64,000 nt of DNA, from positions 1 to 64,000 of the forward strand of contig CAYYNQ010000053.1 in NCBI GenBank assembly GCA_964473105.1, read 5' to 3'. Both the position numbers and the translations under genes were made by a program. Of the stretch, positions 1 to 8,596 are shown in pieces. The stretch comes from CAYYNQ01 sp964473105 (GTDB taxonomy: Bacteria > Sumerlaeota > Sumerlaeia > MVZB01). The notes under the pieces were generated by a model. That model was not told the origin of the DNA, did no database searches, and saw only the letters and a list, made by a program, of their open reading frames with translations. Position 1 is the stretch's first letter; the number at the start of each line of letters is the position of its first letter.

Positions 1-1503
1 GTCGCGGCGGATGCGGACGGGAACGGCATCACCGGGGATGAAGTATACAGCCCCAGAGTTCAGTTCACGACGACGCCTTATGCGTTTCACAGTGACAATG
101 CCAACAAGCTGGACGGTCTGGATGCCACGGCGTTTATCAAGAGTTCGGAAGATATCACATTGCAGGCCGGGACAAAGATTGTTTTTCCGGATGGATCAAC
201 CCAAGACACGGCAACACTTGCAGGACCACAGGGGGAAACGGGGGCAGCGGGTGCACAGGGTCCAACGGGTGCCACAGGGCCACAAGGTGCAACAGGACCT
301 CAGGGTGCAACAGGACCTCAGGGTTTGACGGGTGCCATGGGCCCACAAGGCGCAACGGGCCCACAGGGTGCAACGGGTCCACAGGGTGTAACAGGAGCTC
401 AGGGTGCTCCGGGTGCCGACGGTGTGTCGGCGTATGATCTGGCGGTGGCTTCCGGTTTTGAAGGTGACGAAGATGCATGGCTTTTAAGCATAAAGGGTGC
501 CGACGGCAATGATGGCGCGGATGGTGCTCCGGGTGCACAGGGGCCTCAGGGGTCTGTGGGGCCTCAAGGTGAAGTTGGCCCACAAGGTGCAACAGGCCCT
601 CAGGGTCTGTCGGGCCTCGAAGGAGAAGCTGGCCCACAAGGCGAAACGGGTCCACAGGGTCCTTCCGGTCCTGATGCTGCAATCAAGGGAACTGCTTCAG
701 CCTACGTCGTCGTGGAGACAACCGACAATGCCACGACCAACGGGACGAACCTGATTGCCGCCTACGCAACGGCCAAGGCCCTGACTCCACACGGTCAAGC
801 GCTGGGGGCGGACAACCGTGCGGTCGTGCTTGTACCGCCGGGGAAGTATGACCTTGGGACAGCGCAGCTGGAGATGGACACGGAGTATGTGGATGTGGTG
901 GGACTGTCCACGGCACGTGAGAACCAGCACATCTACGGGACATCCAATGGCGCCGGTACGGGTGTGCTGCGCCAGACGGCGGATGACGTGAAAATCGAGA
1001 ACCTCTTTGTCGAATTGGGACCGACTGGGGTTGGGGTAAACGTTAATGATCAGGACCCAGCGGCCTATTTCCCGGACACGGCACTAGCCAGTACCGTTGT
1101 TCGGAATTGTTTGTTTAAGGGTGATGAAACAAGTGGGTGGTCCATGCGTTTGGCAATAGATTACGACGCCCACTATGAGAACTGCACCGCGGGGGATGGT
1201 TCCTTCGGCTATGGCGGCACGGTGAGCGGCACGTTCACCAGCTGCACCGGGGGGCACTATTCCTTCGGCTCCTACGGCACGGCGAGCGGCACGTTCACCA
1301 ACTGCGCCGGGGGGGAATATTCCTTCGGCTACTTCGGCACGGCGAGCGGCACGTTCACCTACTGCAAAGGGGGGAGCGATTCCTTCGGCAAAAGCAGCGA
1401 TGCAATCGGGGGCAAGTTCTATTTCTGCTCTGGTGGAGAATATAGTTTCACGACAAACGCCACAACCCTCTATTGCATCCAAAACGGTGTCCCCTATCCG
1501 TAA
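1..1503 (+). CDS. Collagen-like fibre protein with beta-solenoid tail (5' end outside window)
   Basis: The reading frame is open from base 1, so the N-terminus lies upstream of the window. The first ~50 residues resemble a segment of the next protein (RTRLTPVG...DTVDGLEG there, RVQFTTTPYAF...NKLDGLDA here), suggesting a shared head module. Next come 22 uninterrupted G-X-Y triplets, a 25-residue non-collagen break containing SAYDLAVASGF and DAWLLSIKG, and 20 more triplets. The last half looks like a right-handed beta-helix of the pectate-lyase type and ends in a 20-residue repeat built on SFG...SGTFT.C. G-X-Y segments in bacteria usually trimerise into surface rods; that role is inferred. No catalytic site was recognised. 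It is probably secreted, but the signal peptide is not visible here. An internal TTG at 160 is not a credible start because coding sequence continues upstream. Confidence 0.85.
   Translation, partial: VAADADGNGITGDEVYSPRVQFTTTPYAFHSDNANKLDGLDATAFIKSSEDITLQAGTKIVFPDGSTQDTATLAGPQGETGAAGAQGPTGATGPQGATGPQGATGPQGLTGAMGPQGATGPQGATGPQGVTGAQGAPGADGVSAYDLAVASGFEGDEDAWLLSIKGADGNDGADGAPGAQGPQGSVGPQGEVGPQGATGPQGLSGLEGEAGPQGETGPQGPSGPDAAIKGTASAYVVVETTDNATTNGTNLIAAYATAKALTPHGQALGADNRAVVLVPPGKYDLGTAQLEMDTEYVDVVGLSTARENQHIYGTSNGAGTGVLRQTADDVKIENLFVELGPTGVGVNVNDQDPAAYFPDTALASTVVRNCLFKGDETSGWSMRLAIDYDAHYENCTAGDGSFGYGGTVSGTFTSCTGGHYSFGSYGTASGTFTNCAGGEYSFGYFGTASGTFTYCKGGSDSFGKSSDAIGGKFYFCSGGEYSFTTNATTLYCIQNGVPYP
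223..675 (+). repeat. Collagen-like G-X-Y triplet coding repeats (two blocks)
   Basis: Nine-base units dominated by Gly-Pro-Gln and Gly-Ala-Thr code for two perfect collagen blocks: 223-420 (22 triplets) and 496-675 (20 triplets), separated by 75 bases. Such tracts are prone to length change by slippage. Confidence 0.9.
1201..1440 (+). repeat. Four tandem 60-bp units coding a 20-residue solenoid repeat
   Basis: Units begin at 1201, 1261, 1321 and 1381, each with tccttcggc. The first three are nearly identical at DNA level and share a ggcacgttcacc core; the fourth has diverged. A further partial unit begins at 1441. Each unit carries one Cys in the same place (S-C-T, N-C-A, Y-C-K, F-C-S), giving a regular ladder of cysteines. 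Confidence 0.9.
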
Positions 1504-1603
1504 GGGCTGATGCCGGGTGATTTCAGGGGCTGCTTGATTCCGTCCTGCCTATCAGCCACAATAGCCCCACACGTTCGGCCCATATCATATCAAGGAGTCT
1601 GTT

Positions 1604-2995
1604 ATGATGAGAAACTCATACCGCATCATTCTGCTCATTCTGGGGATGTTCCCCCTGATGTCGACCCTGGCGTTCAGCGTCCCGGGCCTGATCAGCTACA
1701 AGGGCCAGCTGACCGCTGCCTCGGGAGGGCCCATAACGACATCGGTGGACGTGACCTTCACGCTTTGGGATGCGGAGACCGGCGGCAACCAGCTGGGGTC
1801 GGGCTTCAGTGACACCGATTCCGTGACGCCGAATGCCGATGGCATTTATGACACGCTGATTGGTGATGACGGCGGGGACATGATCCCGGGATCCATTTTC
1901 GGGAACAACTCGGTGTGGCTGAATGTGAACGTCGACGGGGAGGACCTGTCACCGCGCACCCGCCTGACACCGGTCGGGGCGGCCCTGCAGGCAGGAGATG
2001 CCGACACGGTGGATGGTCTTGAGGGCACTGATCTCGAGGAGTCTGCAGAGCTCGCCGCCAATACCAATTCCATCGCAGCAGAAGAGAACAGGGCTCAAGC
2101 TGCCGAAGCAACTTTAACCAACGATCTGGCTTCAGAGGCGGCGACAGCAAGAGCTGCAGAACAAGCCAATGCGAACGCCATTGCAGGAAATACAAGCCTC
2201 ATTACCGAGAATTCGTCAATCTCCGGCAAGCCATTCCTAGGCAGGTCAATCTACCTCTATACCGGCAGCAGTTCCTGGTCCACCGTGGACATGCTCCCCC
2301 TGTCAGGCGGAAATCACCTGACCCCGACCCATATCAAGGTGGAAGGGAGATCGAACAACTCTGAGAACCAGGCTGAGATCCAATACGTCCTGCATTACTC
2401 CGATGGCACTGCCAGCACCTCCAACACATACTACACCGCATCCGATGACGCGGGTTATGTGGTCTTGTTCGAATCCGGCATCCCAACCTCCAGCAATCTG
2501 CGCGGTTCAATCACAAGTCTTCAATTGAAGCTGAGGCAGATTGGCATTGCATCCCCAAACGGCGTCTACGGCCGGCTGACGATCAGTGGTTACGAGACCG
2601 AAGATTCCGGATTAACGGTCAGCAAGCCGTTTTTCGGCAGGACAGTGCAACACAGTAACGACGGGATGATCTTCACCTCAACGACCATGCTACCCATGTC
2701 AGGGGGATATCACCTGACCCCAACCCATATCAAGGTCGAAGGAAAATCGACTGGTAGTCTGCCGGCGCATGTTCGATATGTCCTAAATTACGCCGATGGC
2801 ACTTCCCTCGCCTCCGACGATTACTCTGCCGTATCCAGTGAATATGGTGTCCTGTTTGAACATGACATACCAGTTCATGACAATATACGGAGTTCTATCA
2901 CAGGGATATCCTTGCAAGTGAGAAGCGACCACATTTCGCCCACCTATATCGGCCACGGTCGACTGACGATCAGCGGCTACGAGACTGCGCCGTAG
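1604..2995 (+). CDS. Secreted fibre-like protein with duplicated C-terminal domain
   Basis: The protein has 463 residues. ATG at 1604 has an aaggag Shine-Dalgarno at 1592-1597. Residues 1-25 form a signal peptide (MMRNS then a hydrophobic run ending in LAFS). A beta-rich head follows (YKGQLTAASGG to ~145) resembling the retained N-terminal part of the preceding protein. Residues ~145-205 are Ala/Glu/Asn-rich and coiled-coil-like. Two ~115-residue repeats follow, each starting SKPF/SGKPF.GR, containing SGG.HLTPTHIKVEG and ending GRLTISGYET. The architecture fits a trimeric surface fibre with paired tip domains, which is inference. No enzyme motif was seen. It probably forms a pair with the collagen-like gene 100 bases upstream. 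Confidence 0.85.
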   Translation: MMRNSYRIILLILGMFPLMSTLAFSVPGLISYKGQLTAASGGPITTSVDVTFTLWDAETGGNQLGSGFSDTDSVTPNADGIYDTLIGDDGGDMIPGSIFGNNSVWLNVNVDGEDLSPRTRLTPVGAALQAGDADTVDGLEGTDLEESAELAANTNSIAAEENRAQAAEATLTNDLASEAATARAAEQANANAIAGNTSLITENSSISGKPFLGRSIYLYTGSSSWSTVDMLPLSGGNHLTPTHIKVEGRSNNSENQAEIQYVLHYSDGTASTSNTYYTASDDAGYVVLFESGIPTSSNLRGSITSLQLKLRQIGIASPNGVYGRLTISGYETEDSGLTVSKPFFGRTVQHSNDGMIFTSTTMLPMSGGYHLTPTHIKVEGKSTGSLPAHVRYVLNYADGTSLASDDYSAVSSEYGVLFEHDIPVHDNIRSSITGISLQVRSDHISPTYIGHGRLTISGYETAP

Positions 2996-3102
2996 TTGTC
3001 TTTTCTTACATCCGGTTTTCGTGTACTTGATGATAAAGTGGGTATCGCCCGGAAGTATCTGCAATTGGTTAAACAGCTCGGCGCAGAGATTGGCCTGAGT
3101 CC

Positions 3103-3249
3103 CGCCGTCAGGAGCTCGACGACAGCCTTCGTCAACGCGACGAGATGGTTGCAAGCCTGGAAACCGAGCTGGCGGCCCAGCAGACCCAGATCAACGTTCC
3201 GGTGAAACGCCTCACCGCCCTCGAACAAATGCTTTATCTGCCGATTTAA
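3103..3249 (+). pseudogene. Remnant of a coiled-coil C-terminus
   Basis: This frame encodes RQELDDSLRQRDEMVASLE followed by a heptad-like stretch and QMLYLPI before TAA. Such Glu/Gln/Leu-rich tails close many fibre proteins of the type encoded just upstream. A stop (3070-3072) lies shortly upstream in this frame, and the frame differs from the 1604-2995 gene, so this looks like a decayed end of a related gene. Short and of uncertain origin. Confidence 0.35.
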
Positions 3250-3272
3250 ACCCATAGAATCAGGAGGGAAAA

Positions 3273-3349
3273 TGGTCGGGCCGACTGGATTTGAACCAGC
3301 GACCACTCCCACCCCAAGGGAGTACGCTACCAGACTGCGCCACGGCCCG
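3273..3349 (-). tRNA. tRNA-Pro (anticodon GGG)
   Basis: Read on the minus strand, the 77 bases fold as a tRNA. The acceptor stem is CGGGCCG/CGGCCCG. The anticodon arm is CTCCC-TTGGGGT-GGGAG, giving anticodon GGG. The T arm is GCTGG-TTCAAAT-CCAGT, and CCA is encoded at the 3' end. Confidence 0.95.
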
Positions 3350-4826
3350 ACTCAATCATGAAGGGGGCGGATATTTTAACCGCTAAGTCAGATCGAATTC
3401 AAGGGGTAACTCTCATCACCCGGGGCGATCGATTCGACTTCATACACCCTCCCCTTTTCCCGAGCTAAGAACATTGATTTATCGATGGTCAGGGATCATC
3501 TTCTGCAGGAGAATTTTCACAGATGAGAAGCCCAGATCTTCAATTTTAACCCCCAGGATCCATCGAATTTCGCTGGAAACACCCGGCCCGATATCACCCC
3601 AACAACTACGGCGGCTCCATAAACGGGATTTTGATCGCGAAAGAGAAATATTTTGGCCAGAAAGGACAATAGGTTTTGTCCCCGGTCATGAATTTCTGCT
3701 GAAAAACTACAATAATACTTCGGGGTAGGATGAAAGATATGAAGGGGCAGACAGGCAGATCGGAGTGGAGGCAAGACAACCGAATGACATCTATCAATCG
3801 GCCCTTGGCGGGGTGTTTGGGGCGTTTTGTCCCCAAGGAAGAATAAAGGTGTGTTTTTCCTTGGCAGGTTTTTATTCCGGGTAGGAAAGACGCCTCACAC
3901 CCCGATCTATTAATTATTACTCAAAGTGTGTTCGGGTATCCCCTTTCTGGATTTCGAAATCCAACCTGAGATGTTTTGTCACGTTTTGGACCGTGATCAA
4001 CAATCACAACAGGTATAAAGCAATATTTATGCCATAGCGTTATCAGGTGCTTAAATCATACATAAGAATATATATATCAATTATATATATTTATTTAATA
4101 TATTTTCAGAACCGGCTTAAATAAACCGTTTTGTTATCATATCATCTCCTTCAGGATGTGGTTGTCGTGAAATAAATCACAATAAGACTTCTGCATATAA
4201 AGAACCCAACTTTAAAAACAGCCAATGGAAGTCCCGATGGCTGAAAAAATGACCTGTTTGATTAATCACATTTTGATTACTGATTATATTAGTTTTATGT
4301 ATTTCTTGATGGTCCCGGCTTCATGCCGGGGCCAAGCATCGCCCCCACCAGCCAACGTGATCGCAAAATACTTGATTCAGGCCATACCTCCCCCAAAAGG
4401 TGGCAACTTACCTCAAATCTCATTCTGATCTGAAAACGGACGATATGATCCATAAAACACCCTTTTTGTCTTCAACTCATCATCGGGTCAGAATCCCCCC
4501 CTATCATCATGAATAAAATCTTCTATAATGATGACTTGGGAAATGACCATCAGGGTGAATTTCGATACGCCCTCACCAGCGGAAGCTTTGAAATGGAGTT
4601 GTTTGGGTGATCGGGAGCAACCTGGAACGTCCGTGAAAAAAACATTGATCCAATCTCAATCCCGATCCACGCAGGATACGCCACTCAAAAACCCGGAATT
4701 TTTTCTGGCCAATTGAAAGCGGCTATGATGGGCTGTCGGTTGGTATTCGTCTGGGTAACATTGAATGACTTCCCCCCACCCTGGACGGGATTCCCCGGCC
4801 CGGGATCTATCCGAAAGGATCCAAAA
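3350..4826. other. Gene-free stretch, AT-rich in the middle
   Basis: No convincing gene on either strand; the short open frames look random. Bases ~4060-4110 are almost pure A/T with ta-repeats. A 6-bp hairpin (cccggc/gccggg, 4314-4330) has no T-tract. I saw no DnaA-box cluster. Confidence 0.5.
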
Positions 4827-5849
4827 ATGAGTGAGACTGTCATGGTACGTTCCGTTGAAATCCGACGGACCCGCAATAATGACCGTTATGCCTCGTTGCG
4901 GATCAACATGGGTGAGTCCGGTGCGTTTGCCGAGGTCGATGCCAAGATCTGGGGCCTTGATTCAGCAATCGATCGCGGCCTGAAGGTTCCCCAAAACGGA
5001 GATATCATTGAGGTCTCCAGCCATAAGGCCGATGAATATCAGGGCCGGACCCAATGGGTCCTCAGGCAATTCAGAATCCTCTCCACCAGTGAAAAGGAGG
5101 CCGCTATCACAAACTTCACCGCTCCCAGTGATATTGGTCTCACACAATACCAGGGACAACTTGAGGCCCTGATCAACCGGGTTCCGGATGACCGCCTCTG
5201 CGGGCGGGTTCTATGTTCAATTTTCGACCGCAGTGATTTCCGAGAGGCCTTCTATCAGGCCCCGGCTGCGTATGTCCATCACCAAAATTACCCCGGTGGA
5301 TTACTGGAGCACACGGTCAATGTCACCACCCTCGCCCTCTCGATTGCCGATAATTACCCGGCCGGCAAAACACGGGGATTAACCTACAACGGAAACAACC
5401 TTCCGATCGACCACGCACTGCTGATCTGCGCGGGACTGCTGCATGACATCGGAAAACTGGAAACCTATGATCTGAGCCCCCTCCCTGAAGTCACGGACGC
5501 TAACCGCTGGCAGGGACATCTCTCCATCAGCTACGCCCGGGTTCATCAGGCATGTGAACCATTTCTCAAGAACTCCCCCACCAAGGATGATCAGGATGAA
5601 GTCCAGAAATTACTTCACTGTATCCTGTCGCATCACGGCATCCTGGAGTACGGTTCACCCGTTTTACCCGTCTGTGCGGAGGCATTTATCCTGAGTCAAG
5701 CCGACATGATCGATGCACGCCTGGCCGACATTCAGGATGCAGCCGGTCAAATCATGGTTCAGGACCCGAATGCACGCTGGGTGCCCCGACACCATCATTT
5801 CCCACAAGGCATCTTCATCGGCGACTGGAAGAACCTGGGACAACCATGA
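4827..5849 (+). CDS. YhaM-type 3'-5' exoribonuclease (OB fold plus HD domain)
   Basis: The protein has 340 residues. The frame is open further upstream, but ATG 4827 is preceded by gaaaggat and starts exactly at the OB-fold domain (residues ~1-90, RTRNNDRYASLRI... AEVDAKIWG). The HD phosphohydrolase domain spans ~145-330: His in GGLLEHTVNV (~162), the HD pair in LLHDIGKLE (206-207), further His residues in GHLSIS and LSHHG, and a final Asp in SQADMIDA. This order is that of Bacillus YhaM/Cbf1, metal-dependent 3'-5' exonucleases acting on RNA and sometimes DNA. It probably takes part in RNA turnover. pyrD follows 34 bases downstream and may be co-transcribed. Confidence 0.88.
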   Translation: MSETVMVRSVEIRRTRNNDRYASLRINMGESGAFAEVDAKIWGLDSAIDRGLKVPQNGDIIEVSSHKADEYQGRTQWVLRQFRILSTSEKEAAITNFTAPSDIGLTQYQGQLEALINRVPDDRLCGRVLCSIFDRSDFREAFYQAPAAYVHHQNYPGGLLEHTVNVTTLALSIADNYPAGKTRGLTYNGNNLPIDHALLICAGLLHDIGKLETYDLSPLPEVTDANRWQGHLSISYARVHQACEPFLKNSPTKDDQDEVQKLLHCILSHHGILEYGSPVLPVCAEAFILSQADMIDARLADIQDAAGQIMVQDPNARWVPRHHHFPQGIFIGDWKNLGQP

Positions 5850-5883
5850 ACTGACCCTTTCGGGCCTCGATAAGGATGCAAAC

Positions 5884-6942
5884 GTGTTTTCATACCGGTT
5901 TTTCCGCAGCCTCCTGTTCAGATTGGATCCTGAACGGGCGCACAACCTGACGTTGTCGGGCCTGAAAACACTCAATCACCTCTCCCCCATCCTCAGCCGG
6001 GTCGAAAACCAAAACCGCGTTGATGACCCGAGACTGCTGCAGGAATGTCTTGGAATCCGGTTCCGGAATCCCGTCGGGCTGGCCGCAGGACTCGACAAGA
6101 ACGCCGAGATCATCCCGTCCATGGCCGCTCTAGGATTCGGCTTTCTTGAATGCGGAACGGTCACCCCACTCCCCCAGCCCGGTAATTCCAGGCCACGACT
6201 GTTCCGCAATGTTCAACATGAATCACTCCAGAATGAACTTGGATTCAACAACCGGGGGATGGATGAAATGCAGAAGCGACTGGCCGCCCTTGAACCCGGG
6301 CTCCCGCCCATTGGCATCAATATCGGGAAAAACAAAATAACCCAGCCCGAAAAAACCGCGGATGATTACCTCATGCTTGTCCGGGACCTGGAAGACCGGG
6401 CATCCTGGTTCACGATCAACATCTCGTCGCCCAACACACCGGGCCTGCGTGAATTCCAGCGTCCTGATTTTATCCGCCCCCTGCTCGGCGAAATCAGGGG
6501 CCTGACAAAACGGCCCTTACTGCTCAAGCTCTCGCCTGACCTGGATCCTGACACCCTGCTGAACCTTTGCGGAACTGCCATTGATTCGGGTGTACACGGG
6601 ATCATCATCAACAATACCAGCACGGATTACACTCAATGCCCCGGCGCACGTAAATCCGGGGGCCTCAGCGGCCGATGCATCCGCGAACGCAGCCATGAAA
6701 GACTGCGGTTGTTGGCCGGTAGTTTTTTCGGAAAAACAGTCCTGATCAGCAGTGGAGGGATAGACTCGGCCACGGAGGCCTGGAGGAGAATTCGAGCGGG
6801 AGCAAACCTTATCCAAATCTATACTGCCCTGGTCTTCCATGGGCCTGGCCTGATTTCCCGCATCAACCGCGGCCTGCTGGACCTCATGACGAGGGATGGA
6901 TTTCAGGATATAGGTCAGGCAATCGGCAGCGACCTGTCGTGA
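5884..6942 (+). CDS. pyrD: Dihydroorotate dehydrogenase, class 2 (quinone-linked)
   Basis: Catalyses the fourth step of pyrimidine synthesis, dihydroorotate to orotate, passing electrons to quinone at the membrane. GTG 5884 is chosen because aagga (5872-5876) precedes it at good spacing and it begins at the membrane-association helix (FRSLLFRLDPERAH) typical of class 2 enzymes. Family motifs are GLAAGLDKNAE, NELGFNN, INIGKNK, the active-site NISSPNTPG (Ser near 181), LLLKLSPDL, INNTSTDY, KSGGLSG and ISSGGIDSATEA. Length 352 is normal for the class. The frame is open well upstream, but that part overlaps the end of the YhaM-like gene and is not conserved sequence. Confidence 0.95.
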   Translation: MFSYRFFRSLLFRLDPERAHNLTLSGLKTLNHLSPILSRVENQNRVDDPRLLQECLGIRFRNPVGLAAGLDKNAEIIPSMAALGFGFLECGTVTPLPQPGNSRPRLFRNVQHESLQNELGFNNRGMDEMQKRLAALEPGLPPIGINIGKNKITQPEKTADDYLMLVRDLEDRASWFTINISSPNTPGLREFQRPDFIRPLLGEIRGLTKRPLLLKLSPDLDPDTLLNLCGTAIDSGVHGIIINNTSTDYTQCPGARKSGGLSGRCIRERSHERLRLLAGSFFGKTVLISSGGIDSATEAWRRIRAGANLIQIYTALVFHGPGLISRINRGLLDLMTRDGFQDIGQAIGSDLS

Positions 6943-6998
6943 AAACCCGGCCGGTAAATATCCAGACCCTTGTTCTGCACCCCCCCCATTTTCTTTCC

Positions 6999-7958
6999 TC
7001 AGTCCCCCGGCTTGAAAAACTTTTTCAACCGACCGGCCTGTGTTCGGCCTTCTCCACCGGCGGAAATACCCGACACCGCCATACCCGGCCACACCCCGGT
7101 CTCCAGGTATTTTCCCAGGACCGTCTCCAACTGCTGATGAAGTCTTGAAAACCAGTCACCGTGGGGCTTCCCGCCGCCATCGGGAAGCCCATCCCGCTTC
7201 CCAATTTCCAACCATAAGCTGCGTGCAGTCTCCATGATCACATCTCGATTGACCGTTTCCGGGTGGTCGTCCAGTGCGTAAAATCCACCCATCTGCCGAT
7301 TCGCCCGAAAGCTGATTCGATTCCACCCCTGACCAGCCATTCTTTCCGCGTGCGCCAGATCCCAAAAACGAATCATCCACTCACAATATCGGCCAGTCAC
7401 CCCGGATTCATCGTCCGTTTCCCGGACCAATCCACATTTTTCCAGCCGGGACGATTCATCCCTGATCGCTGACAGGGGGGTGACAAGCAAAATCTGTGCA
7501 TGTTGGGACCTGCGCATGGGATCACTGTAGCGGGACATCGTCAACCGCTCGGACAAGACTTCGATCCACCCGATCCATACGCGCTTCCAGACGGATCCTG
7601 CCCGACGGTTAAAATTCCACCATTCGAGACAGGGCCCCAGTTCCCTCGCCAGGGATTCATCCACCCCACCCCGGGTGCTGCCCTTGTCTGTATCCTGAAG
7701 ACTCCGGTGAAGTTGACAAATCCTTTCAACGACCTGCCTTCCACTAACCGACATGGCATCCTGTAAAATCCCCGCGAGGCAGACGCCCGTGACGGCAGCC
7801 ATCCAGGCCTGTTTGGAACGAATGGTCCCGGGATAACACTGCTCGTGGATTTCAACGGCACCGAGCAGCCCCGGGACCCCTTTGGACCTCAAAAAGTCCC
7901 GGGCCGCAGGCAGGCATTCATTCAACAATCGCAATTCCAATGTATGGTCTTCATCCAT
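6999..7958 (-). CDS. Unrecognised protein downstream of ribH
   Basis: About 319 residues. ATG at 7958 is the first credible start because longer versions would run into ribH; the gene starts 40 bases after the ribH stop. The sequence is rich in Trp and charged residues (EWWNFNRRAGSVWKRVW; EWMIRFWDLAHAERMAGQGW), with no signal peptide, no clear membrane helix and no motif I know. A basic tail (RLKKFFKPGD) ends it. Many bacteria have nusB at this place, but this protein is twice the size and unlike NusB. Probably the third gene of a ribBA-ribH unit; function unknown. Confidence 0.6.
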   Translation of the reverse strand: MDEDHTLELRLLNECLPAARDFLRSKGVPGLLGAVEIHEQCYPGTIRSKQAWMAAVTGVCLAGILQDAMSVSGRQVVERICQLHRSLQDTDKGSTRGGVDESLARELGPCLEWWNFNRRAGSVWKRVWIGWIEVLSERLTMSRYSDPMRRSQHAQILLVTPLSAIRDESSRLEKCGLVRETDDESGVTGRYCEWMIRFWDLAHAERMAGQGWNRISFRANRQMGGFYALDDHPETVNRDVIMETARSLWLEIGKRDGLPDGGGKPHGDWFSRLHQQLETVLGKYLETGVWPGMAVSGISAGGEGRTQAGRLKKFFKPGD

Positions 7959-7998
7959 AGCCAAAGAACCCGTGTCTGCCGGTCGACCGGCATGGGTG

Positions 7999-8490
7999 TC
8001 AGTTATTCTGATCCGGGGTTTTGTCGATTTCAAGGTTGAGGTTGACCATTTCAATCGCCGCCAGTGCCGCATCTGCACCCTTGTTGCCCACCTTGCCCCC
8101 GGCACGTTCGATGGCTTGATCAACTGAACCCGTCGTGAGGACACCGAAAATCACGGGGACAGGACTCTCCCGGGCAAGCGATCCAATCCCCGCGGCTGTC
8201 TCGGCAGCGACATATTCATAATGGTCGGTTTCGCCCCGGATCACGCATCCCAGACAAATGATGGCATCATATTGGCCGGGATGTGCCAGGAGGCGGCGGG
8301 CGACTCCCGGAAGTTCGAAGGAACCCGGCACCCGGACGAGCGTGATATCTCCATCCTCCACTCCATGGCTGCGGAGCACATCCACCGCGCCGTCGACGAG
8401 TTTGTTTACAATGGACTCGTTGAACCGGGATGCGACAATCCCGACCCGAAGGCCCCCGGCCTCATGATTACCCTCGATCAGCCTCGGCAT
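7999..8490 (-). CDS. ribH: 6,7-dimethyl-8-ribityllumazine synthase
   Basis: Penultimate step of riboflavin synthesis: joins the butanone phosphate made by RibB with the ribityl-pyrimidine. 163 residues, normal length. Recognisable are VGIVASRFNESIV near the N-terminus, VRVPGSFELPGVARRL (substrate pocket), the GCVIRGETDHYEYV loop with the catalytic His, VIFGVLTTGSVDQAIERAG, and GNKGADAALAAIEM at the end. Lies 106 bases downstream of ribBA on the same strand. ribD and ribE are not in the window. Confidence 0.97.
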   Translation of the reverse strand: MPRLIEGNHEAGGLRVGIVASRFNESIVNKLVDGAVDVLRSHGVEDGDITLVRVPGSFELPGVARRLLAHPGQYDAIICLGCVIRGETDHYEYVAAETAAGIGSLARESPVPVIFGVLTTGSVDQAIERAGGKVGNKGADAALAAIEMVNLNLEIDKTPDQNN

Positions 8491-8596
8491 GAACTCAGGC
8501 CCCCGATTTTAAAGACATGTTCCTTGAAATGCCACACGCGGTCAGTATTGAATGCCACAACGATTAAATAAAGCGAATTCCGGCACGACAAACAGG

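Noticed and set aside
155..682. Long minus-strand open frame across the collagen repeat
   Set aside because: It is the antisense of a G/C-repetitive G-X-Y tract; its His/Pro/Leu-rich product is an artefact of the repeat.
3474..4428. Short plus-strand frames (84 and 67 codons) in the 3.35-4.8 kb gap
   Set aside because: No ribosome binding site, unbiased codons and no recognisable motif.
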